In this document: one piece after another, positions 14,117 through 21,647 of the stretch | How the letters are laid out: the number at the start of each line of letters is the position of its first letter | Numbering within the stretch: the first letter of the stretch is position 1 | Source: Verrucomicrobiota bacterium | Lineage (GTDB): Bacteria > Verrucomicrobiota > Verrucomicrobiia > Opitutales > Opitutaceae | DNA: 35,507 bases | Assembly: GCA_030601755.1 (NCBI GenBank) | Contig: JAUWBF010000036.1 | Span: forward strand, 1-35,507 | Direction of reading: 5' to 3' | Program-made: the position numbers and the translations under genes | The notes under the pieces: model-generated | What the model saw: the letters and a program-made list of their open reading frames with translations, nothing else | What the model was told of the DNA's origin: nothing | The model's database searches: none

Positions 14117-15031
14117 TCAGGCGACCGCGCGACGGCTCGGGCGGCGTGCGAAAGCCGAGAGTATCAGGCCGGCGGCGTAGGCGAAGCTGGACAGCTCAGG
14201 CACGGGATTGCCCGAACTGTCGACGTAGTCGGTGAAGCCGCCGCCCGGGGCGTCGAACCGGACCGTGCTGCTGAGACCGCCGTTCAGGCCGTAGATGTCG
14301 CGATTGATCGCTTTGGACTGGGTCGAGGTGAACGCGATGAAGCGGACGAAGGAGTCGGGCGTGATCGAGATGCCGGTCTTGGCCAGCAGCGTGCCGGCCA
14401 GAGCCTCGAAGGAGATTGCGAACGTGAGCTGGGCGGCGGCACCGCTGATGCCGGTGTCGACGTAGCTGTAGGTGGCGTTGGCTCCGCTTTCGACAAAGGC
14501 GTTGGGTGTTTCGGTTCCGCTGCTCAGATCACCGTAATCGCTCGTCAACGACGAGGTGCTGGGTGAGATGTTGGCTCCGCCGGTGGGGTCCTGAAAATAG
14601 ATGCCGTTGCTGTTGCCGCCGTAGCTCGGGCCAAAGTAGAGGTCGACCGCGCCGTCGGCATTGGCGTCGATGCCCAGGCGGAGGTTGGCCTGAAAGCCTT
14701 GCGTGCGGTATTCGCGGAAGGTGAAGCGAATGACCATCATTTCTTCGCCGTTGGCGAAGGTGCCGGTTTTGATCAGAAAGCCCGAGCTGCCCGCGGTGCC
14801 GACAAAGTCGGCCGAGGCGTGACCTGTCTGCTGATCGTTTGAGGGATCCTGCATGTAGCTTCCGTAGTTCGCCGTTATTGGCGTGAACGTGGAACTGGCG
14901 TCGGTGACGGCGATGGTGGTTTGCGCCTTGGCTTCCTGCGCGGACAGTAGTGAAAGCGCCACGATGAGCATGGTCATCGTGCGGATCGCCCATGCATGGG
15001 ACGATCTCCGCGAAGTCTGGTGCGCTTTCAT
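14117..15031 (-). CDS. Secreted protein with PEP-CTERM-type sorting signal
   Basis: A 304-residue exported protein. It has a long signal peptide (basic start, then MTMLIVALSLLSAQEAKA, cleavage near residue 36). The mature part is rich in Ser, Thr, Gly, Asn and Asp, typical of secreted beta-sandwich surface proteins (FVGTAGSSGFLIKTGTFANG, FREYRTQGFQANLRLGIDANADGAVDLYFG). The C-terminus has NPVPELSSFAYAAGLILSAF followed by RRPSRR, i.e. a Pro-Glu motif, hydrophobic segment and basic tail. This is the PEP-CTERM layout, recognised and processed by exosortases in Gram-negative bacteria. An exosortase gene is not in the window. The GIDANADGAVDLYF segment may bind calcium. ATG 15031 is preceded by an AT-rich promoter-like region. 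Confidence 0.82.
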   Translation of the reverse strand: MKAHQTSRRSSHAWAIRTMTMLIVALSLLSAQEAKAQTTIAVTDASSTFTPITANYGSYMQDPSNDQQTGHASADFVGTAGSSGFLIKTGTFANGEEMMVIRFTFREYRTQGFQANLRLGIDANADGAVDLYFGPSYGGNSNGIYFQDPTGGANISPSTSSLTSDYGDLSSGTETPNAFVESGANATYSYVDTGISGAAAQLTFAISFEALAGTLLAKTGISITPDSFVRFIAFTSTQSKAINRDIYGLNGGLSSTVRFDAPGGGFTDYVDSSGNPVPELSSFAYAAGLILSAFARRPSRRAVA

Positions 15032-15066
15032 TACCCACCATTAGGGTAAAACACCTATTTTATATC
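15031..15066 (-). promoter_or_regulatory. Candidate promoter and start-proximal hairpin of the PEP-CTERM-type gene
   Basis: On the minus strand TGATATAAA (15066-15058) fits an extended -10 element. Just downstream, TTACCC/GGGTAA (15031-15036 with 15044-15049) forms a 6-bp inverted repeat that abuts the ATG, with no clear Shine-Dalgarno sequence between. It could be an operator or a hairpin affecting translation. The assignment is tentative. Confidence 0.35.
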
Positions 15067-15128
15067 AAAATGTATTAAGCACCTATCGGGGTGGTCTGAA
15101 AGGAGTTTCGCAATGGGTATTTATGGGC

Positions 15129-16538
15129 CTATCTCGATTGTGGCATTAACCGAACCACCCGGCCCGGGCTTTCCATCGAGACATACAGCAACCCGTCGGG
15201 GCCCGTCGCCACGTCGCGGATACGGCCGATGCCTTTGTAGATCACTTCCTGATGCACGGCCTGTCCGTTGGAGTCGATGATCACGCGGCGCAGCTCCTGG
15301 GCGGCGAGCGAACCCACGAAGAGTTGGTTCTTCCAGCTCGGAAACTGGTCGCCGGTGTAGAACCCGATGCCGCATACCGCCAGCGACGGTGTCCAGTGGA
15401 TCACCGGCTGCTCCAGGCCCGGGCGCGCGGTCTCGGCGGTGATGGGCGTGCCGTTGTAGTTCATGCCGTAGGTGATTAGCGGCCAGCCGTAGTTGAGTCC
15501 GCGGCGCACGTGGTTGAGCTCGTCGCCTCCTCGCGGACCGTGTTCGGTCGACCACAATTCGCCCGTTGTCGGATGAAACGCGATGCCCTGCGGATTGCGA
15601 TGACCGTAGCTCCAGATCGAGGGCAGGGCTCCCGGCGTTTCCACGAAGGGGTTGTCGGAGGGAATGCGACCGTCGTCGTGCAGGCGGTGGATCTTGCCGT
15701 TGGGTCGCGAGAGATCCTGTGCCTGGTCCTGCGCGCCGCGGTCGCCGATGGAGAAAAACAGGTAACCGTCGCGAAACACGATGCGCGTGCCGAAGTGCAC
15801 GCCCGCGCGGCGATAAAGCCCGGCCGGCGCGCGATACACCGTCTCCTCGTCGAGCCACGCGCCGTCGCGGATGCGGCCGCGCACGATGGCCGTCATCGCC
15901 TCGTCGTTTTCGCCCGAGTCGCTGAAGCCCAGATAAATCCAGCCGTTGTCCGCGTGGTCGGGATGCGCCGCCACCGCCAGCAGCCCGCCCTGGCCCTTGG
16001 CCCACACCGCCGGTGTGCCGCTCACCGCGCGCTCCTCAAGGCCGTCCGGTCCGATGATGCGCAGCCGGCCCGGGCGCTCGGTGACGAGCAACCGTCCGTC
16101 GGGCAACCACGCCATGCCCCACGGCGAGTCCAGCCCCTCGGCGACCACCTCGAGGCGGTAGGCGTGTTCCTCGCTTTGCGTGACGGCGTCGGGAAACGGC
16201 GCGGGCGCCGGCGCGGCGGCGTTGGCGGCGCGTTGCGCGGCCTCGCGCATAAAGATCACCAGGCCGCGCACAGCCGCCTCGTCGAGTAGCGCGGCGAAGC
16301 CCGGCATGCCGGCGTCGGGCTGACCTTTCAGGATGCTGCGCGTCAGGCTCATGTCGTCGGCGCCGTGTTTCCACACCGGATCGATCAGGCTCGGGCCCGC
16401 GCCGCCCTGCAGCTTGTCGCCGTGACACGACGCGCAGTATTGCGCGTAGAGCCGGTCGACCTTTTCCGCCGCGGACGACACGGACGGGGACAACACGGTG
16501 AACGCACACAGGCCGGCGGCGACGAGGCGATGGGTCAT
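15129..16538 (-). CDS. Cytochrome c domain fused to PQQ-dependent aldose sugar dehydrogenase
   Basis: A 469-residue periplasmic enzyme: signal peptide (about 1-24), a cytochrome c domain with CASCH haem site (35-39) and methionine ligand in AGMPGF (Met78), an Ala/Pro-rich linker at about 100-118, then a six-bladed soluble glucose/aldose dehydrogenase-like propeller. The propeller begins [20 protein letters not shown] and includes [40 protein letters not shown] and a C-terminal [16 protein letters not shown]. The family oxidises aldoses with PQQ. The fused haem domain could pass electrons to the respiratory chain; this is known for related fusions and inferred here. ATG 16538 gives the signal peptide. 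It stands alone, divergent from the DUF5069-like gene. Confidence 0.88.
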   Translation of the reverse strand: MTHRLVAAGLCAFTVLSPSVSSAAEKVDRLYAQYCASCHGDKLQGGAGPSLIDPVWKHGADDMSLTRSILKGQPDAGMPGFAALLDEAAVRGLVIFMREAAQRAANAAAPAPAPFPDAVTQSEEHAYRLEVVAEGLDSPWGMAWLPDGRLLVTERPGRLRIIGPDGLEERAVSGTPAVWAKGQGGLLAVAAHPDHADNGWIYLGFSDSGENDEAMTAIVRGRIRDGAWLDEETVYRAPAGLYRRAGVHFGTRIVFRDGYLFFSIGDRGAQDQAQDLSRPNGKIHRLHDDGRIPSDNPFVETPGALPSIWSYGHRNPQGIAFHPTTGELWSTEHGPRGGDELNHVRRGLNYGWPLITYGMNYNGTPITAETARPGLEQPVIHWTPSLAVCGIGFYTGDQFPSWKNQLFVGSLAAQELRRVIIDSNGQAVHQEVIYKGIGRIRDVATGPDGLLYVSMESPGRVVRLMPQSR

Positions 16539-16646
16539 GGCCGCCAGCCAATCGCCAACCCGCCGCCGTGCAAGTCCCGGCGCGGATTGGCGTCCTGTTC
16601 GCGACATTGCATTTTCCCGCGCGCGCGGCTTCGGTGTGCCCCAGCC

Positions 16647-17108
16647 ATGCCCTCCAAGCCCATTCCCGGTTCCACCGGCGAAGTCCTCACCTGCCTGCCC
16701 TCGCCCTACCGGCCGCACCCCGCGACCGGCCTGCTCTACCTGCCGCGCTTCCTCGCCAAGTGCGCCTACGTGAAGGCGCACGGCGCGCTGCCCAAGAGCT
16801 ACGCCAAAAACTACAAGCGCGGCCTCGACCGGTTCCTGTGCATGCACCTCGGCGTCGACCCCGCGGCCGTGGAGAAGATCGTCCACGACGCGACCACCGA
16901 CGAAGAGATCGAGGCCGGCCTGCGCGCGCTGCTGCCGGCCGACGTGCGCGCCGAGAAATGGAACCGCGAGCTCGTGCAAAAGGGCATGACCGACGCCGGC
17001 CGCGAGTTCCTCACCGAGGCGTTGACCAACATGGGTTGCGCCGACCGCATCGGGCAAATCATCAGCGTGCCCGACCTCATCGACTTCGACGAAGGCCGCA
17101 TCGACTAA
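16647..17108 (+). CDS. DUF5069-like protein
   Basis: A 153-residue soluble protein. Features are [45 protein letters not shown], then a helical, acidic region and [18 protein letters not shown], ending [12 protein letters not shown] recognise the overall pattern as the DUF5069 family, whose function is unknown. ATG 16647 is chosen over a longer frame because the upstream extension runs antisense into the dehydrogenase gene. A small conserved gene follows 45 bp downstream in the same direction, so the two may be co-transcribed. Confidence 0.75.
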   Translation: MPSKPIPGSTGEVLTCLPSPYRPHPATGLLYLPRFLAKCAYVKAHGALPKSYAKNYKRGLDRFLCMHLGVDPAAVEKIVHDATTDEEIEAGLRALLPADVRAEKWNRELVQKGMTDAGREFLTEALTNMGCADRIGQIISVPDLIDFDEGRID

Positions 17109-17153
17109 GCCCGCCCTTCGCGCCAAGCTCTCCGCAACCGTTTCGACCGCATC

Positions 17154-17501
17154 ATGATCAAAGGCCAGAAAGTCGTCTGCATCAACGACACCTTCCCCGA
17201 GTTCGTCCGGGCCATCTACAAGCAGCTCCCCACCAAGGGCGTCACCTACACCATCCGCGAGGTGTTCCTCGGCCGCGAGAAGATCGTGAAGGGCGGCGAC
17301 ACCGCCACCGTCGGCCTGCTCCTCGAGGAGCTGCACAACCCGCCCGACCCCTTTCACCAAGGCCAGCAGGAGCTCGGCTTCACCTCGGAGCGCTTTGCCC
17401 CGCTCGAGGAACTGCCCGACGAGGAACGCGAGGAACTGGCCGGCGTCGGCGCCGGTGTCGGCGAGGAATACACCTCGCACGTCGGCAGCTGGCAGAACTG
17501 A
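17154..17501 (+). CDS. Small conserved protein of unknown function
   Basis: A 115-residue soluble protein. The N-terminal half looks like a small beta-barrel ([17 protein letters not shown], then [34 protein letters not shown]), similar in style to SH3/KOW-like folds. The C-terminal third is acidic ([17 protein letters not shown]) and ends TSHVGSWQN. The family was not identified. It follows the DUF5069-like gene by 45 bp and is followed by a repeat-rich spacer. Confidence 0.7.
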   Translation: MIKGQKVVCINDTFPEFVRAIYKQLPTKGVTYTIREVFLGREKIVKGGDTATVGLLLEELHNPPDPFHQGQQELGFTSERFAPLEELPDEEREELAGVGAGVGEEYTSHVGSWQN

Positions 17502-17565
17502 TCGCCGCCGCGTCGTGCCGCGTCCGTCGACTGCCCGGCGCCACGTCTTCCGTGGCCCTCCTCTC

Positions 17566-17660
17566 CCGTGGCCCGAGGCGTGAGCCGAGGGACTCGCTCG
17601 CGGCATGGCGCGCGCGTTTCCTTTCGCAAACCATCCCCGGGCTCACGCCCGTGGCCACGG
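17566..17660. repeat. Pair of CTCACG-loop hairpin repeats, opposite orientation
   Basis: 17632-17660 (CCCCGGG-CTCACG-CCCGTGG, then CCACGG) closely matches 181-209 at the left edge, where the stem reads CCCCGAG/CTCGGGG, so paired positions have co-varied. A more diverged copy in the other orientation lies at 17566-17595 (CGTGGCCCGAGGCGTGAG...). The spacer 17502-17715 holds nothing else that I can support. Confidence 0.6.
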
Positions 17661-17715
17661 GGGCGTCGGTTGCTCGTGGCGTTGCGCGACGCGTGCCCCG
17701 CGTGCGACCGTCGAC

Positions 17716-17745
17716 AACAAAACAGCCGCCCCTTGCGGGGCGGCT
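17716..17745 (-). terminator. Intrinsic terminator of the H1-like gene
   Basis: On the minus strand AGCCGCCCC, loop GCAA, GGGGCGGCT (9-bp perfect stem, 17745-17724), followed by GTTTTGTT. It lies 32 bp after the stop of the histone-like gene. Confidence 0.8.
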
Positions 17746-17777
17746 GGTAGGCACGGATCGATTGCTCGACCGGATGC

Positions 17778-17948
17778 TTACTTCTTCTTGGCGACGGCCT
17801 TCTTGGCAGCGGCCTTCTTGGCGGGCGCCTTTTTGGCAACGGCCTTCTTGGCCGGAGCCTTCTTGGCGGCGGCCTTCTTGGCCGGGGCTTTCTTGGCAAC
17901 GGCCTTCTTGGCGGCCGGTTTCTTAACCGTCTTCTTGGCTTTGGCCAT
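17778..17948 (-). CDS. Histone H1-like lysine/alanine-rich DNA-binding peptide
   Basis: A 56-residue very basic peptide, [20 protein letters not shown] followed by further xAKKA pentads and ending AVAKKK. It consists almost only of Lys, Ala, Pro and Val. This composition is that of eukaryotic H1 tails and bacterial H1-like proteins such as those of chlamydiae, which bind and compact DNA; that role is inferred. ATG 17948 is supported by AGGAG nine bases upstream, so the alternative start 14 codons earlier is unlikely. The gene is monocistronic, with its own terminator. The coding DNA is a tandem array of near-identical 15-30 bp units, so copy number could vary between strains. Confidence 0.85.
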   Translation of the reverse strand: MAKAKKTVKKPAAKKAVAKKAPAKKAAAKKAPAKKAVAKKAPAKKAAAKKAVAKKK

Positions 17949-18270
17949 ATGGTTTCTCCTGTGGGTATTTTTTGGTTCTGGTTCTGACACCGCGCGGGGA
18001 AATTTTCACCGCGAGGACGCGATGCGCACTATGCGCTGCGCAGCAGGAGCTTCAATGAGCGCCGATGAATTGCAAGTATGCTTTGCGATTGACGCGCGGA
18101 TTTCGAACGGAATTCCAACCACAAAAACCGCGTATTTAAAAACCAACTACAACCCTCGCGCCGGAGCCGGTTTCTCCTCTGAGGATTGACCTCGGCGTCC
18201 GTTGCCCAACCTTGTGCACACCCCTCCGGCCGGCACGCGACCGGCTTCACGGCCCGAAAAAAAATTCGTC
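17949..18270. other. 322-bp divergent spacer between the H1-like gene and the symporter
   Basis: No convincing gene is present. The minus-strand frame at 18029-18250 has no family resemblance or ribosome-binding site. The middle (about 18060-18150) is AT-richer than its surroundings and probably holds the two divergent promoters, but no clear -35/-10 pair could be assigned. A possible -35 (TTGACC, 18186-18191) lies upstream of the symporter. Confidence 0.4.
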
Positions 18271-19527
18271 ATGACCAAGCCCCACCACCTCACCCGAAAC
18301 ATCATCGTCGGCATGGCGCTCGGCATCGCCACCGGCACGATTCTCAATCGCGTCGGCGTCGACGGACCGGTCGCCGGCTTCCTTGTGAACGACGTGTTTC
18401 CGCTCATCGGCAGCGTGTTCATCCGCTCGCTGCAACTGCTCGTCGTGCCGCTCGTGCTGCTCTCGCTCATCACCGGCACGGCCGCGCTCGAGGACGTGCG
18501 CCGGCTCGGCCGCATCGGCGCGAAGACCCTCGCCTTCTACCTCGTGACGACCGCCATCGCCATCAGCATCGCCATCGGTCTCGGCCTGTTGTTGCGGCCC
18601 GGCGCCGGCTTCGAACTCGACCACACGAGCGACTTCAGCGTGGCCGACAGTCCGCCGTTCTCGCAGGTGCTGCTCAACATTTTCCCGAGCAACCCCTTTG
18701 CCGCGATGGCCGAGGGCAACATGCTTCAGGTGATTGTGTTCGCCATCCTCTTCGGCCTGGCGATCTGCCTCTCCGGCGATGCGGGCAAGCGTGTGCTGGC
18801 CATCGCCGCCGATCTCAACGAGGTCGTGCTCAAGCTCGTCTCGCTGCTGCTGCTGGCCGCGCCGTTCGGCGTGTTCGCGCTCATCGCCCGCACCTTCGCG
18901 CAGGAGGGTTTCGGCGCGATCCTCGCGCTCGGCCAATACTTCTTTCTGGTGCTGCTGGCGCTGGTCGTGCACGGCACGGTCGTCTACGGCGGCCTGCTGG
19001 CGCTCTTCGCGCGGGTCAGCCCCCTGCGATTTTTCAAAAAGATGCGAAAGGTGCAGCTCTTCGCCTTCTCGACCGCGAGCAGCAACGCGACCATCCCCGT
19101 CACGCTCGAGACCGTCGAGAAGCGCGTGGGCGTGAACCGCGCGGTCGCCTCCTTCACCGTGCCGCTCGGGGCGACGGTCAACATGGACGGCACCGCCATC
19201 ATGCAGGGCGTGGCCACGGTCTTCATCGCGCAGGCGCTCGGCATCGACATCGGCCTGCAGGGTTACCTCATGGTGATCCTCACCGCCACGCTGGCGTCGA
19301 TCGGCACGGCCGGCGTGCCGGGCGTGGGGCTGGTGATGCTCGCGATGGTCTTCCAGCAAGTCGGCCTGCCGGTCGCGGCCATCGGTGTCATCTACGGCGT
19401 GGACCGCCTGCTCGACATGGTGCGCACGGCGGTGAACGTGACGGGTGACGCGGTGACGTCCGTCATCGTGGCGCGCGGCGAAAAGGAATTCGACGAGGCG
19501 GTCTGGGCGACGGATCACTCCGACTGA
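18271..19527 (+). CDS. Dicarboxylate/amino acid:cation symporter (DAACS family)
   Basis: A 418-residue inner-membrane transporter. It has about eight hydrophobic segments, starting NIIVGMALGIATGTILN and PLIGSVFIRSLQLLVVPLVLLSLI. The hairpin loop TASSNATIPVTLE corresponds to the serine-rich HP1 motif, and NMDGTA is the sodium/substrate site in TM7. A GTAGVPGVGLVMLAM segment (HP2) and the TM8 region VDRLLDMVRTAVNVTGD complete the family signature. Such proteins take up glutamate, aspartate or C4-dicarboxylates with Na+ or H+. Arg in RLLDMVRTAVNV occupies the place where acidic-substrate carriers usually have their determinant, so an acidic substrate is likely. ATG 18271 gives a normal N-terminus. 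Confidence 0.93.
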   Translation: MTKPHHLTRNIIVGMALGIATGTILNRVGVDGPVAGFLVNDVFPLIGSVFIRSLQLLVVPLVLLSLITGTAALEDVRRLGRIGAKTLAFYLVTTAIAISIAIGLGLLLRPGAGFELDHTSDFSVADSPPFSQVLLNIFPSNPFAAMAEGNMLQVIVFAILFGLAICLSGDAGKRVLAIAADLNEVVLKLVSLLLLAAPFGVFALIARTFAQEGFGAILALGQYFFLVLLALVVHGTVVYGGLLALFARVSPLRFFKKMRKVQLFAFSTASSNATIPVTLETVEKRVGVNRAVASFTVPLGATVNMDGTAIMQGVATVFIAQALGIDIGLQGYLMVILTATLASIGTAGVPGVGLVMLAMVFQQVGLPVAAIGVIYGVDRLLDMVRTAVNVTGDAVTSVIVARGEKEFDEAVWATDHSD

Positions 19528-19556
19528 CAGGAGCGCTCAACGCACCCGGACTTCAC

Positions 19557-19660
19557 CGCGGATTGCACGGATGAGCACGGATTGATCGGCTTGTATCCGT
19601 GGCCATCCATGTGATCCGTGGTCGGAATCTTTGGCGCAAAGGCCCGCGATCAATCCGCGG
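19557..19660. repeat. Dispersed-type inverted repeat with CACGGAT units
   Basis: The outer ends CCGCGGATTG (19557-19566) and CAATCCGCGG (19651-19660) are perfect inverted copies. Inside lie GCACGGATGAGCACGGATTG and, opposite, ATCCGTGGCC...GATCCGTGG, which pair imperfectly. The whole could fold into one long hairpin. No coding frame. It sits between the convergent symporter and mlaA-type genes. Confidence 0.65.
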
Positions 19661-19674
19661 ATAGCATGAGTTCA

Positions 19675-19711
19675 CAAAAAAGGGCGGGCACCTTGCGCGC
19701 CCGCCCTTTTT
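19675..19711. terminator. Bidirectional intrinsic terminator
   Basis: AGGGCGGGC (19681-19689) pairs perfectly with GCCCGCCCT (19699-19707). A-tract on the left and T-tract on the right make it work for both the symporter (plus) and the mla operon (minus), whose last gene ends at 19719. Confidence 0.88.
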
Positions 19712-19718
19712 GCCGGCG

Positions 19719-20492
19719 TTACTTCGCCACCTGCTCGTTGCGGTAGCTGATGGTGCCGTCGCGCACCGCGATGTAGGGATCGAGCGCCGAGCCCTTCAGC
19801 TCGCGATAGATGCGCAGGCCCTGCGGCAGCGAGCTGATGGTGTCGGCGGCGCCGACGGCGGTCTCGGTCTGCCAGTTCCACTCGCCGGTCCATTCGCGGC
19901 CGTCCCACTCGACGTATTTCCAACCGAGCGGATAGACGACGGTGTCGCCGGCGCGGCCGACGAGGTCGCGGCTGCTCACGCCGCCGAAGATCGGGAGCAC
20001 AATGTAGGGACCGTGGCCGATGCCCCACGCGCCGAAGGCCTGGCCGAGGTCCTCGGCGGGCACGTTGGCGAGGGCGGGCATGTCGGCGGAGACGCGGATG
20101 AGGCCGCCCATGCCGACGGTGGTGTTGACGATGAACTTGCTGGTCTCCTGCGCGGCGCGGTCGAACTTGCCCTGCAGCAGCGAGCCGACGAGGCGCACGG
20201 GATAGCGCAGGTTGTTGAAGGCGTTGGAGACGGCGGTGCGCACGTCGCCGGGGACGGCCTTTTCGTAGCCGCGGGCGACGGGCCAGAGGGCGTGCTCGTA
20301 GACGACGTCGTTGAACTTGAAGATGGCGCGGTTGACCGGCTCAAGCGGGTCGCTGACCTCGACGCGCTCGTAGTTGCCGTAGTCGTCGAGCGGATCGGGT
20401 TCGTTGGCCGGGGCGGCGGGGGCCTGCGCGGAGAGCCGCGGCAGGAGGGCGGAGGTGGCGACGAGGCCGAGGAGGATGAGGCGGGTCTTCAT
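19719..20492 (-). CDS. mlaA: MlaA/VacJ-family phospholipid-transport protein
   Basis: A 257-residue exported protein of the Mla pathway, which removes mislocalised phospholipid from the outer leaflet of the outer membrane. Signal peptide at about 1-22 (MKTRLILLGLVATSALLPRLSAQA). Family motifs: DPLEPVNRAIFKFND, RNAFNNL-like SNAFNNLRYP, NTTVGMGGLIRVSAD, DLGQAFGAWGIGHGPYIVLP and FGGVSSRDLVGRAGD. No lipobox cysteine is present, so unlike E. coli MlaA this is probably not a lipoprotein. ATG 20492. It is the last gene of the mlaE-F-D-C-A operon and precedes the bidirectional terminator. Confidence 0.92.
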   Translation of the reverse strand: MKTRLILLGLVATSALLPRLSAQAPAAPANEPDPLDDYGNYERVEVSDPLEPVNRAIFKFNDVVYEHALWPVARGYEKAVPGDVRTAVSNAFNNLRYPVRLVGSLLQGKFDRAAQETSKFIVNTTVGMGGLIRVSADMPALANVPAEDLGQAFGAWGIGHGPYIVLPIFGGVSSRDLVGRAGDTVVYPLGWKYVEWDGREWTGEWNWQTETAVGAADTISSLPQGLRIYRELKGSALDPYIAVRDGTISYRNEQVAK

Positions 20493-20547
20493 TGGGTCGG
20501 TCGTTGGGCTGGAGGGTCTTGAAAAAGGAGAACGCGCGGGACGCGGA

Positions 20548-21162
20548 TCAGGATGCCGGCGCGGGCTCGGCGGCCTTGGCCTCGAGGGTCTTGATGATCT
20601 CGGCGGCGCCGCCCTTGTTGTAGAGCGCGGCGAACTGGCCGCGGTAGTTGGCGACCATGCTGACGCCCTCGATGATGACGTCGTAGATGCGCCAGGCACC
20701 GGCGTCCTCGGACATGCGGTAGACGACGGAGTAGACTTGGCCCTGGTAGGTGACGGTGGTGGGCAGCTCGAGCTTGCCTTTGCCGAGGTCGGTGCCGGCG
20801 AGGTAGGCGATGGTCGGGCGCGCGTCGCCGGTCAGGCGGCGGGTGTAGGTCTTGATGACGAGATCGCCGAAGAGCTCGGTGACGCGGGCGCGCTCCTCGG
20901 GGGTGAACTGGCGCCAGCCGGGGCCGACGGCGAGGCGCGTGGTGGTTTCAAACTGGAAGTGTTTGTCGAGCAGGGGGCGCAGCGCGGCGGCGAGTTCCTC
21001 GGTGGTCTGGGTCTTGTAGATGAGGTTGAGCACCTCGTCGACGCCGGCGCGCAGGGTGGCGGTGGCGGTCTCGACGGGCGTGGCGGCGCGCAGGGCGGCG
21101 GGCGCGAGCAGGGCGAGGCCGAGGCCGGCGAGCAGGGAGAGGAAACGGAGGCGGTTGATCAT
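20548..21162 (-). CDS. mlaC: MlaC-family periplasmic phospholipid-binding protein
   Basis: A 204-residue exported protein with signal peptide (MINRLRFLSLLAGLGLALLA, cleavage near ALRA-AT). The mature part reads LNLIYKTQTTEELAAALRPLLDKHF, LFGDLVIKTYTRRL, VTYQGQVYSVVYRMSEDAGAW and RIYDVIIEGVSMVANYRGQF. This is the MlaC/Ttg2D fold, which ferries phospholipid between the outer-membrane MlaA complex and the inner-membrane MlaFED. The ATG overlaps the mlaD stop by 4 bp (ATGA), indicating translational coupling. Confidence 0.92.
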   Translation of the reverse strand: MINRLRFLSLLAGLGLALLAPAALRAATPVETATATLRAGVDEVLNLIYKTQTTEELAAALRPLLDKHFQFETTTRLAVGPGWRQFTPEERARVTELFGDLVIKTYTRRLTGDARPTIAYLAGTDLGKGKLELPTTVTYQGQVYSVVYRMSEDAGAWRIYDVIIEGVSMVANYRGQFAALYNKGGAAEIIKTLEAKAAEPAPAS

Positions 21163-21647
21163 GGCGTGGCGGGTTGGTCGTTGGCGGCGGGCGCGGCGGC
21201 GGAGTTGACGTTGCCGAAGGCGAAGCGGCTGATGAGCGACTCGAGGTCGACGGCGGACTCGGTCTCGACGATGAGATCGCCGGCGGCGAGGTCGTCGAGC
21301 GCGCCGCCGGGGGAGAGCGCGACGAACTTGTCGCCGATGAGGCCGGTGGTGCGGATGGAGGCGATGGTGTCCTCGGGCAGCTTGACGTCGCCGTGCAGGC
21401 GCAGACCGACGATGGCGGAGAAGGCGTCGTCGAGCACGACGGACTCGACCTTGCCGACGTTGACGCCGGAGACGGCGACGTTGGCGCCGGGCTTGAGGCC
21501 GCCGACGTTGGTGAAGCGGGCCTTCACGAGGTAGGTGTCGCGGCCGATGAGCGTGCCGCCGCCGATGCTGAGGGCGAAGAAGGCGATGGCGGCGAGGCCG
21601 GCGAGGACGAGGGCGCCCACGGCCAGTTCGAGTGCTGAGTATTTCAT
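21159..21647 (-). CDS. mlaD: MlaD-type MCE-domain protein
   Basis: A 162-residue inner-membrane-anchored protein. One transmembrane helix lies at about 8-29 (LAVGALVLAGLAAIAFFALS). An MCE domain follows at about 38-115 (YLVKARFTNVGGLKPGANVAVSGV, GKVESVVLD, IRTTGLIGDKFVALSPG) and a short acidic, Ala-rich tail. MlaD hexamers form the substrate-binding ring of the MlaFEDB transporter. It overlaps mlaF and mlaC by 4 bp on either side. Confidence 0.95.
   Translation of the reverse strand: MKYSALELAVGALVLAGLAAIAFFALSIGGGTLIGRDTYLVKARFTNVGGLKPGANVAVSGVNVGKVESVVLDDAFSAIVGLRLHGDVKLPEDTIASIRTTGLIGDKFVALSPGGALDDLAAGDLIVETESAVDLESLISRFAFGNVNSAAAPAANDQPATP

Noticed and set aside
18029-18250. A 73-residue minus-strand frame between the H1-like gene and the symporter
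   Set aside because: No ribosome-binding site, no family resemblance, and it fills the divergent promoter region.
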